Origin: Epichloe hybrida
Taxonomy: Eukaryota; Ascomycota; Sordariomycetes; Hypocreales; Clavicipitaceae
Assembly (NCBI GenBank): GCA_019022495.1
Contig: JAFEKR010000038.1
Location: 1-64,000 of the forward strand
Reading direction: 5' to 3'
Length of the DNA: 64,000 bases
The position numbers were made by a program, and so were the translations under genes. Below, one piece after another: positions 38,201-51,624 of the stretch (within the stretch, counting starts at the first letter, position 1; every line of letters starts with the position of its first letter). The notes under the pieces were generated by a model. It ran no database searches. It was not told the DNA's origin and saw only the letters and a program-made list of their open reading frames with translations.

Positions 38201-40376
38201 AAGTAAGTATAAATATAGCCTCATATAGTTTTAATATACTAGTAATCTTAGAGTTATTACTAAAAAGTTTATTTATAACCTTAGTGAAGGGTAAGGCTTA
38301 AGCCTTTTTATAGTACTTAAAGAGTAATATAGATTTAATATAAGCTATAATAGCTTTTATATAGTAATACTAATAGGAAGATATAAATAGTAGTTATAGG
38401 CCTATAGAATAATTCTAGGTAAGGGACTATATATAATTAAGCCTTTAGAATATTAAGATAAACTAGCTTAATAAGAAGTTAAGTTAGGTTATAATTAAAC
38501 ATAAAGTACTTAATATTCCTATACCTTTAATTATTAAACTATATATTCTAAGGGGACTATATCCTATTTTTTATATAAGTCTAGTGTAGTGTGTAGTAAA
38601 TAACTTATTACTAAGCTAAAAGCTAGCTAATAAGTGGCTATTACTAAAGCTTATTATAATAAATACTAATAAGAGTCTCTTAGAATATTAGGTAAAGGAG
38701 ATTCTTATAGCTAAAAATACACTAAGTTAAGGATTAAACTAAAATATCTTAGTTAAGTAAAAAGGTTATATCTAGCTAACTTAGGAACTATTAGAAAGTA
38801 TATAAGATATAAAGATACTTAACTAATTTAAATTATAATAAGGTAATATATAAATAAGTAATAACCTAAAAAGGGTATAGTTTAATTTAGCTATAAAAAA
38901 TTAAAGTACTTAGGTTTTATCTAGTATATATATACTTTAGCGCTAAGTTTTTACTATAGTAAAAAGCAAGTAAAAAAGGGAGAGGGTATTAGTAGACTTA
39001 TTATATTAGTGGCATGCCTTAGTAATAGTATAAGCTAGGCTTATAATAGTTTTAGCTATTTCTTAAACCTAGGTATTATTTACTTCCTGGTAAAGATAAA
39101 CTAAGTTAAATTATTATTTATAGTCCTTATACTATAAAAAAATTTAGTAGCTAGGTTATTATAGCTATAGTAAGTAAGTATAGTCTAAGGAAGTATAAGC
39201 TACTATACCTTAAAGGCACCTTAGGTATAAGCTATACTTATAGGGAATAAGGCTAGAGGTTAAGCCTTAGCTTAGTTAATTTAAGTAATAGCTAATATAC
39301 TATTAAAATACTTATAGTAATAAATAAAAGTTTTAGTAAGAATAATATATTATCCCTTAGTAAATATAGTTTACTTTATAGCTAAAGTATAAATAGCCTA
39401 GCTAGTAACTAAAAGAGTCTTAAGGTATTTAAAAGCTTAATAAAGTTTTAGGTTAGTATTATATAAGTATATCTCCTAGATATATAAGTAATAAGTAATA
39501 TAGTATAAGGTATAAGCTTAGTTTATCCCTAGGGTATAAGTATATTTTTCTCTAGTTTAAAGATTATTAATATAAAGGCTATAAAGAAACTTATACTTCT
39601 TATTATTAAAAAAGGCTTTATTATTAAAGTTACCTTCTAGAATATACTTACTTAAATAAGTGCCTTTAATAAGGGTAAAAAAAAAAGGGGGGGGGAGGTA
39701 TACTAGTAATAGCTTAGCTAATAATTATAATAATATTAGTTATAATAGGGTGTAAATAAGGTATAAAAGGAAGCTTTAGTATTATATAATAATTAATAAG
39801 AAAAGATAAGAAAGGCATAAAAAGAAAGTATTATAATATTATAAATAATAAAGAAAGAAAAATTTATAAAGAGAAAGTAAAATATTTATATCTCTAAAGA
39901 AATTAGTTAAGCTTTAGTTAAAATAAACTTTTAGTATATTTATAATAGTAAGCTAAAGATAAATAAGGGTAATATATTATATAATGAATAGGTAATTTAT
40001 AACAAGGGGGTTATTTAAGGTAAAGTTAGAATTTAGTAAGTAATAAAGGGAATATAAGATTAAGGTAAAAGTAAAATACTAAATATAGTATAAAGATAGC
40101 TAGTAATAAAGGTATAAAAGAAATAAGCTAGTGTTTTTAAGAGGTAAAGTTAAATTAAAGTAAACTTACTTATATAGTAAGAAAAAGTAAAGTAAAGTAA
40201 GCTTATACTAAAAATTTTTATAGCTTATATAGTAAAAGCATAACCTTACTAAGTAGCCTATATAATAAGAGGTAGCTTTACTTATATATTTTTAAGGGCT
40301 TATATATTTAAGGTTTATATTTATTATTTACTTACTTTAAAATAAAAGGGGGAAGGAAAGAATAAGTAAGGGGGTA

Positions 40377-40601
40377 TATTATAAACTTAAGCTATAAGCT
40401 TAGGTTATATTAAGCTCTAGAAAGTACGCAGACTATATGCAGTAGGGCTAGGGCTATATATAAACTACGCATAGGCTACATATAAGCCACTATAAATTTA
40501 GGCGCTATATAACCTCTAGTATAGTTCTTTTCTTCTTTTATAAGAATAATATTCTTACTTTAAACGCTTATAAGTAGTAGCTATAAGGCTAGTTTATTAT
40601 A
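40377..40601 (+). repeat. Gypsy-1(+) middle LTR
   Basis: This 225-bp LTR is more mutated at its ends (TATTATAAAC...TTTATTATA). It is followed by ~250 bp matching the start of the internal region, a jump to the polypurine side, and then the third LTR. Confidence 0.85.
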
Positions 40602-40849
40602 TATATTATTCTTCACTATAGGAACACATTAACTAGTGAATGTACTATTGCCACTAGATAGGATAGACACTAATAAGTTAGTGACATTATGACACTTATT
40701 TGAATAACAGGAATAGCAGGCGAGGCAGATCAAGTACTTGACTAATAAGCAAGATGTAGCACCCGCACCGATTTAGCCTAAACGGAAGCCCATTCATTGT
40801 TCACTCACTTTGGAATAGGAGGGGGAAGGAAGGGATAAGTAAGAGGGTA

Positions 40850-41074
40850 TGTTATAGACTTAAGCTATAAGCTTAGGTTAAGTTAGGCTCTAGAAAGTAC
40901 GCGAACTATGTGCGGTAAGGCTAGGGCTATACGCAAACTACGCATAAGCTACACATAAGCTACTATAAATCTAAGCGCTATATAACCTTTAGTATAGTTC
41001 TTTTTTTCTTTTGTAAGAATAATATTCTTACTTTAAATGCTTATAAGCAGTAGCCATAAGGCTAGTTCATCACA
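40850..41074 (+). repeat. Gypsy-1(+) 3' LTR
   Basis: The least-mutated copy, TGTTATAGAC...TTCATCACA, with the canonical TG...CA ends and the polypurine run gggggaaggaagggataagt just upstream. It is followed by target duplication GTAGT. Confidence 0.9.
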
Positions 41075-42232
41075 GTAGTTACTAATACTTCTGCTTTCCT
41101 TACCTTACTTATAAGATCTAGTCTTCTTAAAAGTAAGTTAGTAAGATTTAATTTCCTTATATAATATATAATCTTAAATTAAAAGGATAAAGCTTATTAA
41201 GTATAGTTACTTACTTACTAGTAAGCTTAGGCTTTATAGCTAAGTACTTATAGTTTAAATAGTTTATAATAACTTTAATTATATAAGCTAAATAAGTAAG
41301 ATAGTGTCTTTATATATAAAAAGCCTCTTAAATAGCTAATAATTTACTATTAGGTATTAAATATTATAATTTAGTATTAGTTATCTTTCTTAATATAAAT
41401 ATAACTAGGTACTAGTAACCTAGTACTAATAATATAAGTATAGCCTTAATTATATATCTAAATATATTTATCTTTACTTTAAGATATATAAGTTAGTTAA
41501 AATACACTAGAATTAGTTTTTCCTAAAATCTTTATTAAAGTTCTTTAAATACTACTAACTTATAGGGTTTTAGGTTAAATATTACTAGTTAATTCCCTTT
41601 AAGGTAATTTATTAATAAAATAATAACTTTACTATACTATTTAATAAAATAATAGTAAAATCTAGTAAAACTAAGAAATAACTAAATATTAAAGATACTA
41701 TATGATATTAGCTAGGTTATAATTACTTTAACTCTTACTAAGTTTATTATAATACTTTTGTTTAATATTTTAAAGCCTGTGATGAACTGGCCTTATGGCT
41801 TCTGCATATAAGCGTTCAAAGTAAGAATATTATTCTTACAAAAGAAGAAAAGAACTATACTAGGGGTTACATAGCACCTAGATTTATAGTAGCTTATATG
41901 TAGCCTATACGTAGTCTGCGTATAGCCTTAACCTTACTACACATAGTCCGCGTACTTTTTAGAGACTTTCTATGTACTTTCTAGAGCTTAACTTAACCTA
42001 AGCTTATAGCTTAAGTCTATAATATACTCCCTTACTTATCCCTCCCTTCCCTCTCTTATTCTAAAGTAAGTAAATAATAAATATAAGCCTTTAGTGTATA
42101 TACTCCTAGAAAAGTATAAGTAAAGCTACCCCTTATTATATAGGCTATTTATTAGGGTTATACTTATACTATATAGGTTATACAAATTTTTAGTATAAGC
42201 TTACCTTACTTTACCTCTCCTTACCTTATAAG

Positions 42233-44263
42233 CAGAGTATTGTTTATAGTGTAGTTAGTGTAGTTTTTAGGAAAAATTTGTATTTGTATTGTAGTTTTTT
42301 TTTTCTTGTAGTTAGTGTATTGTAATTTTTTTTTTTTTTTTAGTGTAGTATAATATAGTTTTTTTTCTCTTATAGTGTAGTGTAGTTAGTGTAGTTACTA
42401 ACTACACTAACTACAAAAACTATAAATGTAGTGTTAGTAAAAAAAAGTGGGCCTTTTTATTATATAAGGTTATTATAAGGATTAAAAGAACGCTAGTTAT
42501 ATAGAAGCTTTTATTATTACCTATTTTACCTAATTAGTTATATAATTTATAAAATTTACCTTTTTTTAAGGATTTTACTATAACTAGGGTTATTTATAAT
42601 ATTATACCTTTTTAATAATACTATTATACTTATTACTTTATTTTACTAATATAACTTAAAGAAAAACCTTCTTATTATTTTATTTACTATTACTATTAAT
42701 TATTTTATATTTTAAAATACTATTATTATTATTTTAAATAAAAGATACCCTAAACTAATAGAATAAAATTAATTAAGAAATCTAGATAAATGACTAGAAG
42801 TTAATAAAATATATACTTAGTACTTAAATCTTATTCTTAATATAATAAGAACTTAAAAAAAGCTTAAACTATTTATTTACTATTTAAACTAATTAAATAT
42901 TACTTTAAGCTTTATAATTCTAAAGCTTTAAGAAGTTATATATAGTAACTTTATATATCTTATTATAATAATATATAAAGAAAGAATATAATAGACTAAT
43001 ATTTATAATTTATTAATAGATAACTAATAGTATTATTTTAATTACCCTATATAGCTTAAATAAGCTATAAAAATAAGTTTAACTTATTTTTAAAAATAAT
43101 ACTAGGACTTGGTTTTATATAATATACTATACTTATTATAAAAGCTTTAATAACTTTTATAACCTTAATTACTATTATTACTATAATTACTATAATTACT
43201 ATAATTACTATAATTACTATAATTACTATAATTACTATAATTACTATAATTACTATTATTACTATAATTACTATTATTACTATAATTACTATTATTACTA
43301 TAATTACTATTATTACTATAATTACTATTATTACTATAATTACTATTATTACTATAATTACTATTATTACTATAATTACTATTATTTCACTTTTATTATT
43401 ATTTTAAAAAAACATAAAAGAGAAAACATTTTTATAATATTAATATTTTTAAAAACCTTAGAATACTAAGTTATTAAAAACTATAGCTTTTACTATAGTA
43501 ATTTACTTATAATTACTAGTATTTATATTTTATTTATTTATTAGTTATTTATTAGTTATTTTTTTTTTTTAAACTTTAACACTAATAATATTATAAGTAA
43601 TATTAGTAATATTAGTAATATAAGCTAATATAAGCTAATATAAGCTATTATAAGCTATTATAAGCTATTATAGGCTATAATAGGCTATAATAAGCTACTT
43701 ATATTAAGTTTATTAGTAGTTTATTAGTAGTTTATTTTATTTTATTACTTTAGTTTATAGTTTTTTTTTAAATAAGTAATAATAATAATTTATAGAAATA
43801 TAAAATAATTTATAGAAATATAAAATAATTTATAGAAATAGCAAATAATATAATAAGAAGGTTTTTCTTTAAGTTATATTAGTAAAATAAAGTATTAAGT
43901 TAGATAGTATTATTAAAAAGGTATAATATTATATATAACCTTACTTAGTTATAGTAAAATTATTAAAATAATATAATATTATAAATTCTATAACTAATTA
44001 AATAAAATAGGTAATAATAAAAGCTTTAATATAACTAGCATTCTTTTAATCCTTATAATACTAATAACTAATAAAAAGTCTAATACTACATTTGTAGTAT
44101 TTATAGTTAGTGTAGTTTAAGGAAAAAAATTTGTATTATATTATATTGTAGTTTTTTTCCGCTTGTAGTTAGTGTAGTTTGTAGTGTAGTGTAGTTTATA
44201 GTGTAGTAACTACACTACACTACAAATACTACACTACACTACACATTGTAGTGCAATACTCTG
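42233..44263. mobile_element. hAT-like non-autonomous element, family A copy 3
   Basis: CAGAGTATTG...CAATACTCTG ends with exact 8-bp duplications CTTATAAG (42225-42232, 44264-44271). Length is 2031 bp. Its central part contains a microsatellite built on 'actataatt' and 'actattatt' (about 43165-43388). Confidence 0.9.
43165..43388. repeat. 9/18-bp microsatellite inside hAT copy A3
   Basis: Nine-base units 'ataattact' run first as a pure 9-mer array and then as an alternating 18-mer (ataattactattattact). Copy A2 has only two or three such units at the matching place, so this is a local expansion. Confidence 0.9.
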
Positions 44264-46094
44264 CTTATAAGTAAGTTTACTTTAATTTAACTTTACCCCC
44301 TAAAAACACTAGCCTATTTCTTTTTTACCCCTATTACTAGCTATCTTTATGCCTTATCTAGTATTTTACCTTTACCCTAATCTTATATTCTATCTATTAC
44401 TTACTAAATTCTAACTTTACCTTAAATAACCCCCTTATTACTAATTACTTATTCTCTTATTATATAATATATTACCCCTATTTATATCTAGCTTACTACT
44501 ATAAATATAATAAGAATTTATTCTAACTAAAGCCTAACTAATTTCTCTAAAGATATAAATATTTCACTTTACCTCTATAAATTTTGCCTCCTTTATCCCT
44601 TATAATACTATAATACTTTCTCTTTATACCCTTCTTATCTCTTTTTATTAATTATTATATAACACTAAAGCTTCCTTTTTATACCCTATTTGCATCCTAT
44701 TATAACTAATATTATTATAACCACTAGCTAAGCTACTACTAGTGTGCCTTTACCCCTTCTTTCTCCTCCTCCTAACCTTACTAAAGGTACTTATTTAGGT
44801 AAGTATATTCTAGAAAGTAACTCTAATAATAAAGCGCTTTTTAATAATAAGAAGTATAAGTTCCCTTATAGTTCTTATATTAATAACCTTTAAACTAAAG
44901 GAAAATACACTTATACCCTAGAGGTAAATTAGGCCTATGCCTTATACTATATTACTTATTACTTATATATCTAGAAAATATACCTATATAGTACTAACCT
45001 AAAACTTTATTAGGCTTTTAAATATCTTAAGACCCTTTTAGTTACTAGCTAAGCTATTAATACTCTAGCTATAAAGTAAACTATATTTACTAGGGGATAA
45101 TATACTATTCTTACTAAAACTTTTATTTACTATTATAAGTATTTTAATAGTATATTAGCTATTACTTAAATTAACCTAGCTAAGGCTTAACCTTTAGCCT
45201 TATCCCCTATAAGTATAGCCTATGCCTAAGGTACCTCTAAGGTATAGTAGCTTATGCTTACCTAGACTATACTTACTTACTATAGCTATAATAACCTAGC
45301 TACTAAATTTTTTAACAGTATAAGGACTATAAATAATAATCTAACCTAGTTTATCTTTGCCTAGGAAGTAAGCAATGCCTAGGTCTAATAAATAGCTAAA
45401 ACTATTATAAAGCTAGCCTATACTATTACTAAATTACCTTACTAATATAAAGATTCTAATAATACACCCCTCTCTTTTTAATTACTTTTTATTATAGTAA
45501 AAACTTAGCGCTAAAGTGCATATATACTAGATAAAACCTAAATATATTAATTTCTTATAGCTAAATTAAACTATACCCTTTTTAGGCTATTACTTATTTA
45601 TATATTACCCTATTATAATTTAAATTAGTTAAGTGCCTTTGTATTTTATATGCTGTCTAATAGTTTCTAAGTTAGCTAAATATAACCTTTTTACTTAACT
45701 AAGATATTTTAGTTTAATCCTTAACCTTATATGTTTTTAGCTATAAGAATTTTCTTTACCTAATACTTTAAGAGACTCTTATTAGTATTTATTATAATAA
45801 GCTTTAGTAGTAGTTCCTTATTAGCTAGCTTTTAACTTAGTAATAGGTTATTTACTATACACTACACTAGATCTATATAAAAGATAAGCTATAGTCCCCT
45901 TAGGATATCTAATTTAATAGTTAAAGGTATAGGAACTTTAAGCACTTTATACTTAGCTATAACCTAATTTAACTTCTTATAAGGTTAGTTTGTCTTAATA
46001 TTTTAAAGGCTTAACTACACATAATCCCTTAGCTAGAATTATTTCGCAGGCCTATAACTACTATTTATGTCTTCCTATTAGCGTTACTATATAA

Positions 46095-46430
46095 ATGCTA
46101 TCGTGGCTTATGTTAAATCTATACTACTCTTAAGATACTGTAAAAAGGCCTAGGCCTTACCTTTTGCTAAGGTTATAGATAGACCTGTTAGTGATAACTC
46201 CTAGATTGCCGGCGTATTGAAACCATGTAGGGCCATGTTCGCGCTTGAAGACACGAACGCTATCGCGGCTTGTGTTAAATCCATACCACTCTTAAGATGC
46301 TGCAAAAAGGCCTAGGCCCTACCTTTTGCTAAGGTTGTAAATAAACCTATTAGTAATAACTCCTAGATTACTAGTATATTAAAACTATATAAGGCTATAT
46401 TTACGCTTACTTCTATTACTAATAAATCCC
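46095..46430 (-). repeat. ~165-bp tandem duplication with unequal mutation
   Basis: Two adjacent copies start at about 46095 and 46258 with 'gctatcg(t/c)ggctt(a/g)tgttaaat'. The end of copy 1 and the start of copy 2 keep CpG, CpA and TpG (for example gtagggccatgttcgcgctt), whereas the outer flanks are converted to TA. It belongs to the Gypsy-1(-) interior and preserves a rare readable piece of the pre-RIP element. Confidence 0.75.
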
Positions 46431-48177
46431 TATTATTTAATACTAATTAGTATACTAGAAGATAGTCTAGCTATTTAAATTAAGAGAATAAAAGCATTAC
46501 TTATAGTATTACTTATACTTCCTAGTTAGCCCTTTTTATACTACTATTTATTTATAAGTAATATAATATAAAAAGTAATTATTAAGTGCTAACTTTCTTA
46601 TAAAGCTTAGTCTAGAAGCTACTAAGCTAATTTAACTTATAGTCTATAATAATTTATATAGGAAACCTATAAAACTACTACTAGTAGTACTTAAATTATT
46701 TTATATATACTTTAGCCTTTATTAATATTATTACCTCTAACTAAATATACTTAAATAGCTAGTCTATAATAACTACTAGGAACTATAGCTAGTCCTAATC
46801 CTAAGCTAGTAACTTAGTTATAAAGTTAATAGATATTTATAACTAGTACTTATTAGGTAGTAAAATTAGCTTTAATAAGCCTTACTATAGCTATTAGCTT
46901 TTATATCCTTTATAATAGTAATAGTTTTATATAAATTAAGCTATATCCTATAATATACTATCCTAATAGAAGTCCCTTTAAAGCACCTTAAAGGTTATAT
47001 TCTAGCCTAGGTAACCTAATAAAGGTAAGTTATAAACCTATTATATTAATATTATAGTTAATAGTTCCTATTTAGAAACCTATATTTACCCCTGGAATTA
47101 GAGTGTGCCTTTTACACTAATCTAATAGTCTATAATTTACTCTTTAGTGTTAGTAGTATTTAGGAATTTCCTAGCCCTTACTGCTATATTATTAAGCTAT
47201 AACTTATAAGCCTTATCCTAGGTTATAAACTAGTCCTATAAAGACTAAAGGTATATATTTATAAATATTAACTTATTAGTAAGGGGTCTCCTTAATATAG
47301 CCTAGCTATTATTTATAATAACCCCCTTTATTACTAAAATAAGTATAAGGTAAATATATAAGTATCCCCTTTTAAAGCTAAATTTTATAAGCCTTATTAT
47401 AGACTAAACTATTAAAGTCTAAACTTTCTCTATTTCTAGCCCTTTTAAATAGCATTATAATAATATATTAGGTTATTTTGCTTACATACTTAGTCTATAT
47501 TATAAATAAAAATTAAAAAGTACTAAAGTCTTAGCTTAATATACTTATTATTTTAATATCTCCCTTAGCACTATAAAGTATTTTAAGTTCTTATAGTTTA
47601 TTAAAATTATAAATAGCTTACTTATACTCTAAAGCTTAGCTAACTATACCTTAAGATAAGAAATAATTACAAGTAACTCCTTATTATAAATAGTGTAATT
47701 TTACTAAGTAAGCTATAATTAAGCTAAATAATAAGCTACTAGGTGTAAGATACTATTATTACTAAACTAAGAGAGATAACCCCTTAATACTATTTCTAAG
47801 TAATTTGCCTTTACTAATATCTCCTTTTTAGGATCTTACTATATTAAAATTAAGTATAATATAAAGGCTACTTTAAGTGCCTTAAAAGCCTTATTACACT
47901 TTTCTATCTAGTAAAATAAGGCTTCTTTCTTTATTAAGTTAATAAGGGGGCTTACTATATCTAAGAAATTTAGTATAAAATTATAATAAAAGTTAGTAAA
48001 GCTAAGAAACCTATAGACTCCCTAGACTCTTATTAGTGCCTCCTAGTCCTAGATTACTATAATCTTCTCCTTATCTAAGTAAATTACTTTCCTTCCTAAA
48101 TAATAAACCTAAGGTACTTAACCTCCTTAGTTATAAAGACACACTTCTTAATATCTAGATTTAGGCTTACTTATTAT

Positions 48178-51100
48178 CAGAGTATTGCACTACAATGTGT
48201 AGTGTAGTGTAGTATTTGTAGTGTAGTGTAATTATTACACTACAAACTACACTAACTATAAGCGGAAAAAAACTACAATATAATATAATACAAATTTTTT
48301 TCCCTAAACTACACTAACTACAAATACTACAAATGTAGTATTAGACTTTTTATTAGTTATTAGTATTATAAGAATTAAAAGAACGCTAGTTATATAAAAG
48401 CTTTTATTATTACTTATTTTATTTAATTAGTTATAGAATTTATAATATTATACTATTTTAAAAATTTTACTATAACTAAGTAAGGTTATATATAATATTA
48501 TACCTTTTTAATAATACTATTTAACTTAATACTTTATTTTACTAATGTAACTTAAAGAAAAACTTTCTTATTACATTATTTACTATTTCTATAAATTATT
48601 ATTATTACTTATTTAAAAAAAAACTATAAACTAAAGTAATTAAATAAAATAAACTACTAATAAACTTAATATAAGTAGCTTATTATAGCCTATTATAGCC
48701 TATACTAGCTTATACTAGCTTATAATAGCTTATACTAGCTTATAATAGCTTATATTACTAATATTACTAATATTACTTATATTACTTATATTACTTATAA
48801 TCAGAGTATTGTTTGTAGTGTAGTTAGTGTAGTTTTTAGGAAAAATTTGTATTTATAGTGTAGTTTTTTTTTTCTTGTAGTTAATATATTGTAGTTTTTT
48901 TTTTTGTAGTTAGTGTAGTGTAGTTTTTTTTTTTTATAGTGTAGTGTAGTTAGTGTAGTTACTAACTACCTACACTAACTACAAAAACTACAAATGTAGT
49001 GTTAGTAAAAAAAAAAGTAGGCCTTTTTATTATATAATGTTATTATAAGGATTAAAAGAAAGCTAGTTATATAGAAGCTTTTATTATTACCTATTTTACT
49101 TAATTAGTTATAGAATTTATAATATTTACCATTTTTTAAGAATTTTACTATAACTAGGGTTATTTATAATATTATACCTTTTTAATAAAACTATTATACT
49201 TATTACTTTATTTTACTAATATAACTTTAAGAAAAACCTTCTAATTATTTTATTTACTATTATTATTAATTATTTTATATTTTTATTATTAATTTAATTA
49301 AAAAATACCCTAAACTAATATAATTAAATTAAATTAGAAATCTAAATCAATATATAAAAGTTAATAGAATATATACTTAGTACTTTAATATTATTATTAA
49401 TATAATAAGAACTTAAAAAAAGCTTAAACTATTTATTTACTATTTAAACTAATTAAATATTACTTTAAGCTTTATAATTCTAAAGCTTTAAGAAATTATA
49501 TATAGTAACTTTATATATCTTATTATAATAATATATAAAGAAAGAATATAATAGACTAATATTTATAATTTATTAATAGATAACTAATAGTATTATTTTA
49601 ATTACCTTATATAGCTTAAATAAGCTATAAAAAATAAGTTTAAAAACATAAAAAAGAAAACATTTTTATAATATTAATATTTTTAAAAACCTTAAAATAC
49701 TAAGTTATTAAAAACTATAGCTTTTACTATAGTAATTTACTTATAATTACTAGTATTTATATTTAAGTTATTTATTTATTATTTATTTATTATTTATTTA
49801 TTATTAAACTTTAACACTAATAATATTATAAGTAATCTTAGTAATCTTAGTAATCTTAGTAATACTAGTAATATTAGTAATATTAGTATTATAAGCTATT
49901 ATAAGCTATTTATATTAAGTTTACTAGTAGTTCTTTTTATAGTTTTTTAAAAATAAGTAATAATAATAATTTATAGAAATATAAAATAATTTATAGAAAT
50001 AGTAAATAATATAATAAGAAGGTTTTTCTTTGAGTTATATTAGGGAAATAAAGTATTAAGTTAAATAGTATTATTAAAAAGTATAATATTATATATAACC
50101 TTACTTAGTTATAATAAAATTATAAAAATAAAATAATATTATAAATTCTATAATTAATTTAATAAAATAGGTAATAATAAAAGCTTTTATATAACTAGCT
50201 TTCTTTTAACCTTATAAATACTAATAACTAATAAAAAGTCTAATAGTACATTTGTAGTGTTTGTAGTTAGTGTAGTTTAGGAAAAAAAATTTATAGTGTA
50301 ATGTATTATAGTTTTTTTTTTTTTTATAGTTAGTATAGTGTAGTTTTTTTTTCCTTATAGTTAGTGTAGTTTGTAGTGTAGTGTAGTTTGTAGTGTAGTT
50401 ACTACACTACACTACAAATACTACACTACACTACACGTTTTAGTGCAATACTCTACTTATAATATTATTAGTGTTAAAGTTTAATAAGAAATAAATAACT
50501 AATAAATAAATAAAATATAAATACTAGTAATTATAAGTAAATTACTATAGTAAAAGCTATAGTTTTTAATAACTTAGTATTTTAAGGTTTTTAAAAATCT
50601 TAATATTATAAAAATGTTTTCTTTTTTATATTTTTTTAAAATAATAATAAAAGTAAAATGATAGTAATAATAGTAATTAAGTAATAATAGTAATAATAGT
50701 ATTAATAGTAATAATAGTAATTAAGGTTATTAAAGTTATTAAAGCTCTTATAATAAGTATAGTATATTATATAAAAGTAAGTCTTAGTTTTATTTTAAAA
50801 AATAAGTTAAACTTATTTTTTATAGCTTAATTAAGCTATATAAGGTAATTAAAATAATACTATTAATTATTTATTAATAGATTATAAATATTAGTTTATT
50901 ATATTCTTTATTTATATATTATAGTAATAAGATATATAAAGTTACTATATATAACTTCTTAAGGCTTTAGAATTATAAAGCTAAAAGTAATATTTAATTA
51001 GTTTAAATCTTAAATAAATAGTTTAAGCTTTTTTTAAGTTCTTATTATATTGAGAATAAGATTTAAGTACTAAGTATATATTCTATTAACTTCTAGTAAT

Positions 51101-51624
51101 TTATCTAGATTTCTTAATTAATTTTATTCTATTAGTTTAGGGTATTTCTTATTTAAAATAATAATAATAATATATAAAAATATAAAATAATTAATAGTAA
51201 TAGTAAATAAAATAATAAGAAGGTTTTTCTTTAAGTTATATTAGTAAAATAAACTATTAGATATAATAGTATTATTAAAAAGTTATAATATTCCAAATTA
51301 CCCTAGTTATAGTAAAATCCTTAAAAAAAGGTAAATTTTATAAATTATATAACTAATTAGGTAAAATAGGTAATAATAAAAGCTTCTATATAACTAGCCT
51401 TCTTTTAATCCTTATAATAACCTTATATAATAAAAAGGCTTACTTTTTTTTTTACTAACACTACATTTATAGTTTTTGTAGTTAGTGTAATTAGGAACTA
51501 CACTAACTACACTACACTACAAGAGAAAAAAAACTACATTACACTACACTACAAAAAAAAAACTACACTATAAATACAAATTTTTCCTAAAAACTACACT
51601 AACTACACTACAAACAATACTCTG
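48178..51624. mobile_element. hAT-like element, family A copy 4 (inverted, interrupted)
   Basis: In opposite orientation to the other copies: starts CAGAGTATTGCACTACAATG and ends ACAATACTCTG, with exact 8-bp duplications CTTATTAT (48170-48177, 51625-51632). Removing the nested copy 5 leaves about 1.78 kb, similar to copy 2. Confidence 0.88.
48793..50455. mobile_element. hAT-like element, family A copy 5, nested in copy 4
   Basis: CAGAGTATTG...CAATACTCTA ends (last G changed to A) with exact 8-bp duplications CTTATAAT (48785-48792, 50456-50463). Length is 1663 bp. It lies wholly inside copy 4, so the family moved at least twice. Confidence 0.9.

Larger units (their letters stand above)
24072..41074 (+). 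mobile_element. LTR retroelement Gypsy-1(+), three LTRs, interrupted
   Basis: Three ~225-bp LTRs in the same orientation occur at 24072-24295, 40377-40601 and 40850-41074; the best preserved runs TGTTATAGAC...TTCATCACA. The whole unit is flanked by an exact 5-bp duplication GTAGT (24067-24071 and 41075-41079). A polypurine run precedes both 3' LTRs (ggggaagga... at about 40348 and 40831). On the plus strand about 36.1-36.5 kb shows remnants of a Ty3/Gypsy-like reverse transcriptase, but RIP has destroyed every frame. It is interrupted by Gypsy-2 (24929-33978) and a hAT element (34147-35271). The 7-kb twin is at 41778-54313. Confidence 0.85.

Noticed and set aside
43165..43388. CRISPR-like array
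   Set aside because: Pure short tandem repeat without spacers, inside a eukaryotic transposon.
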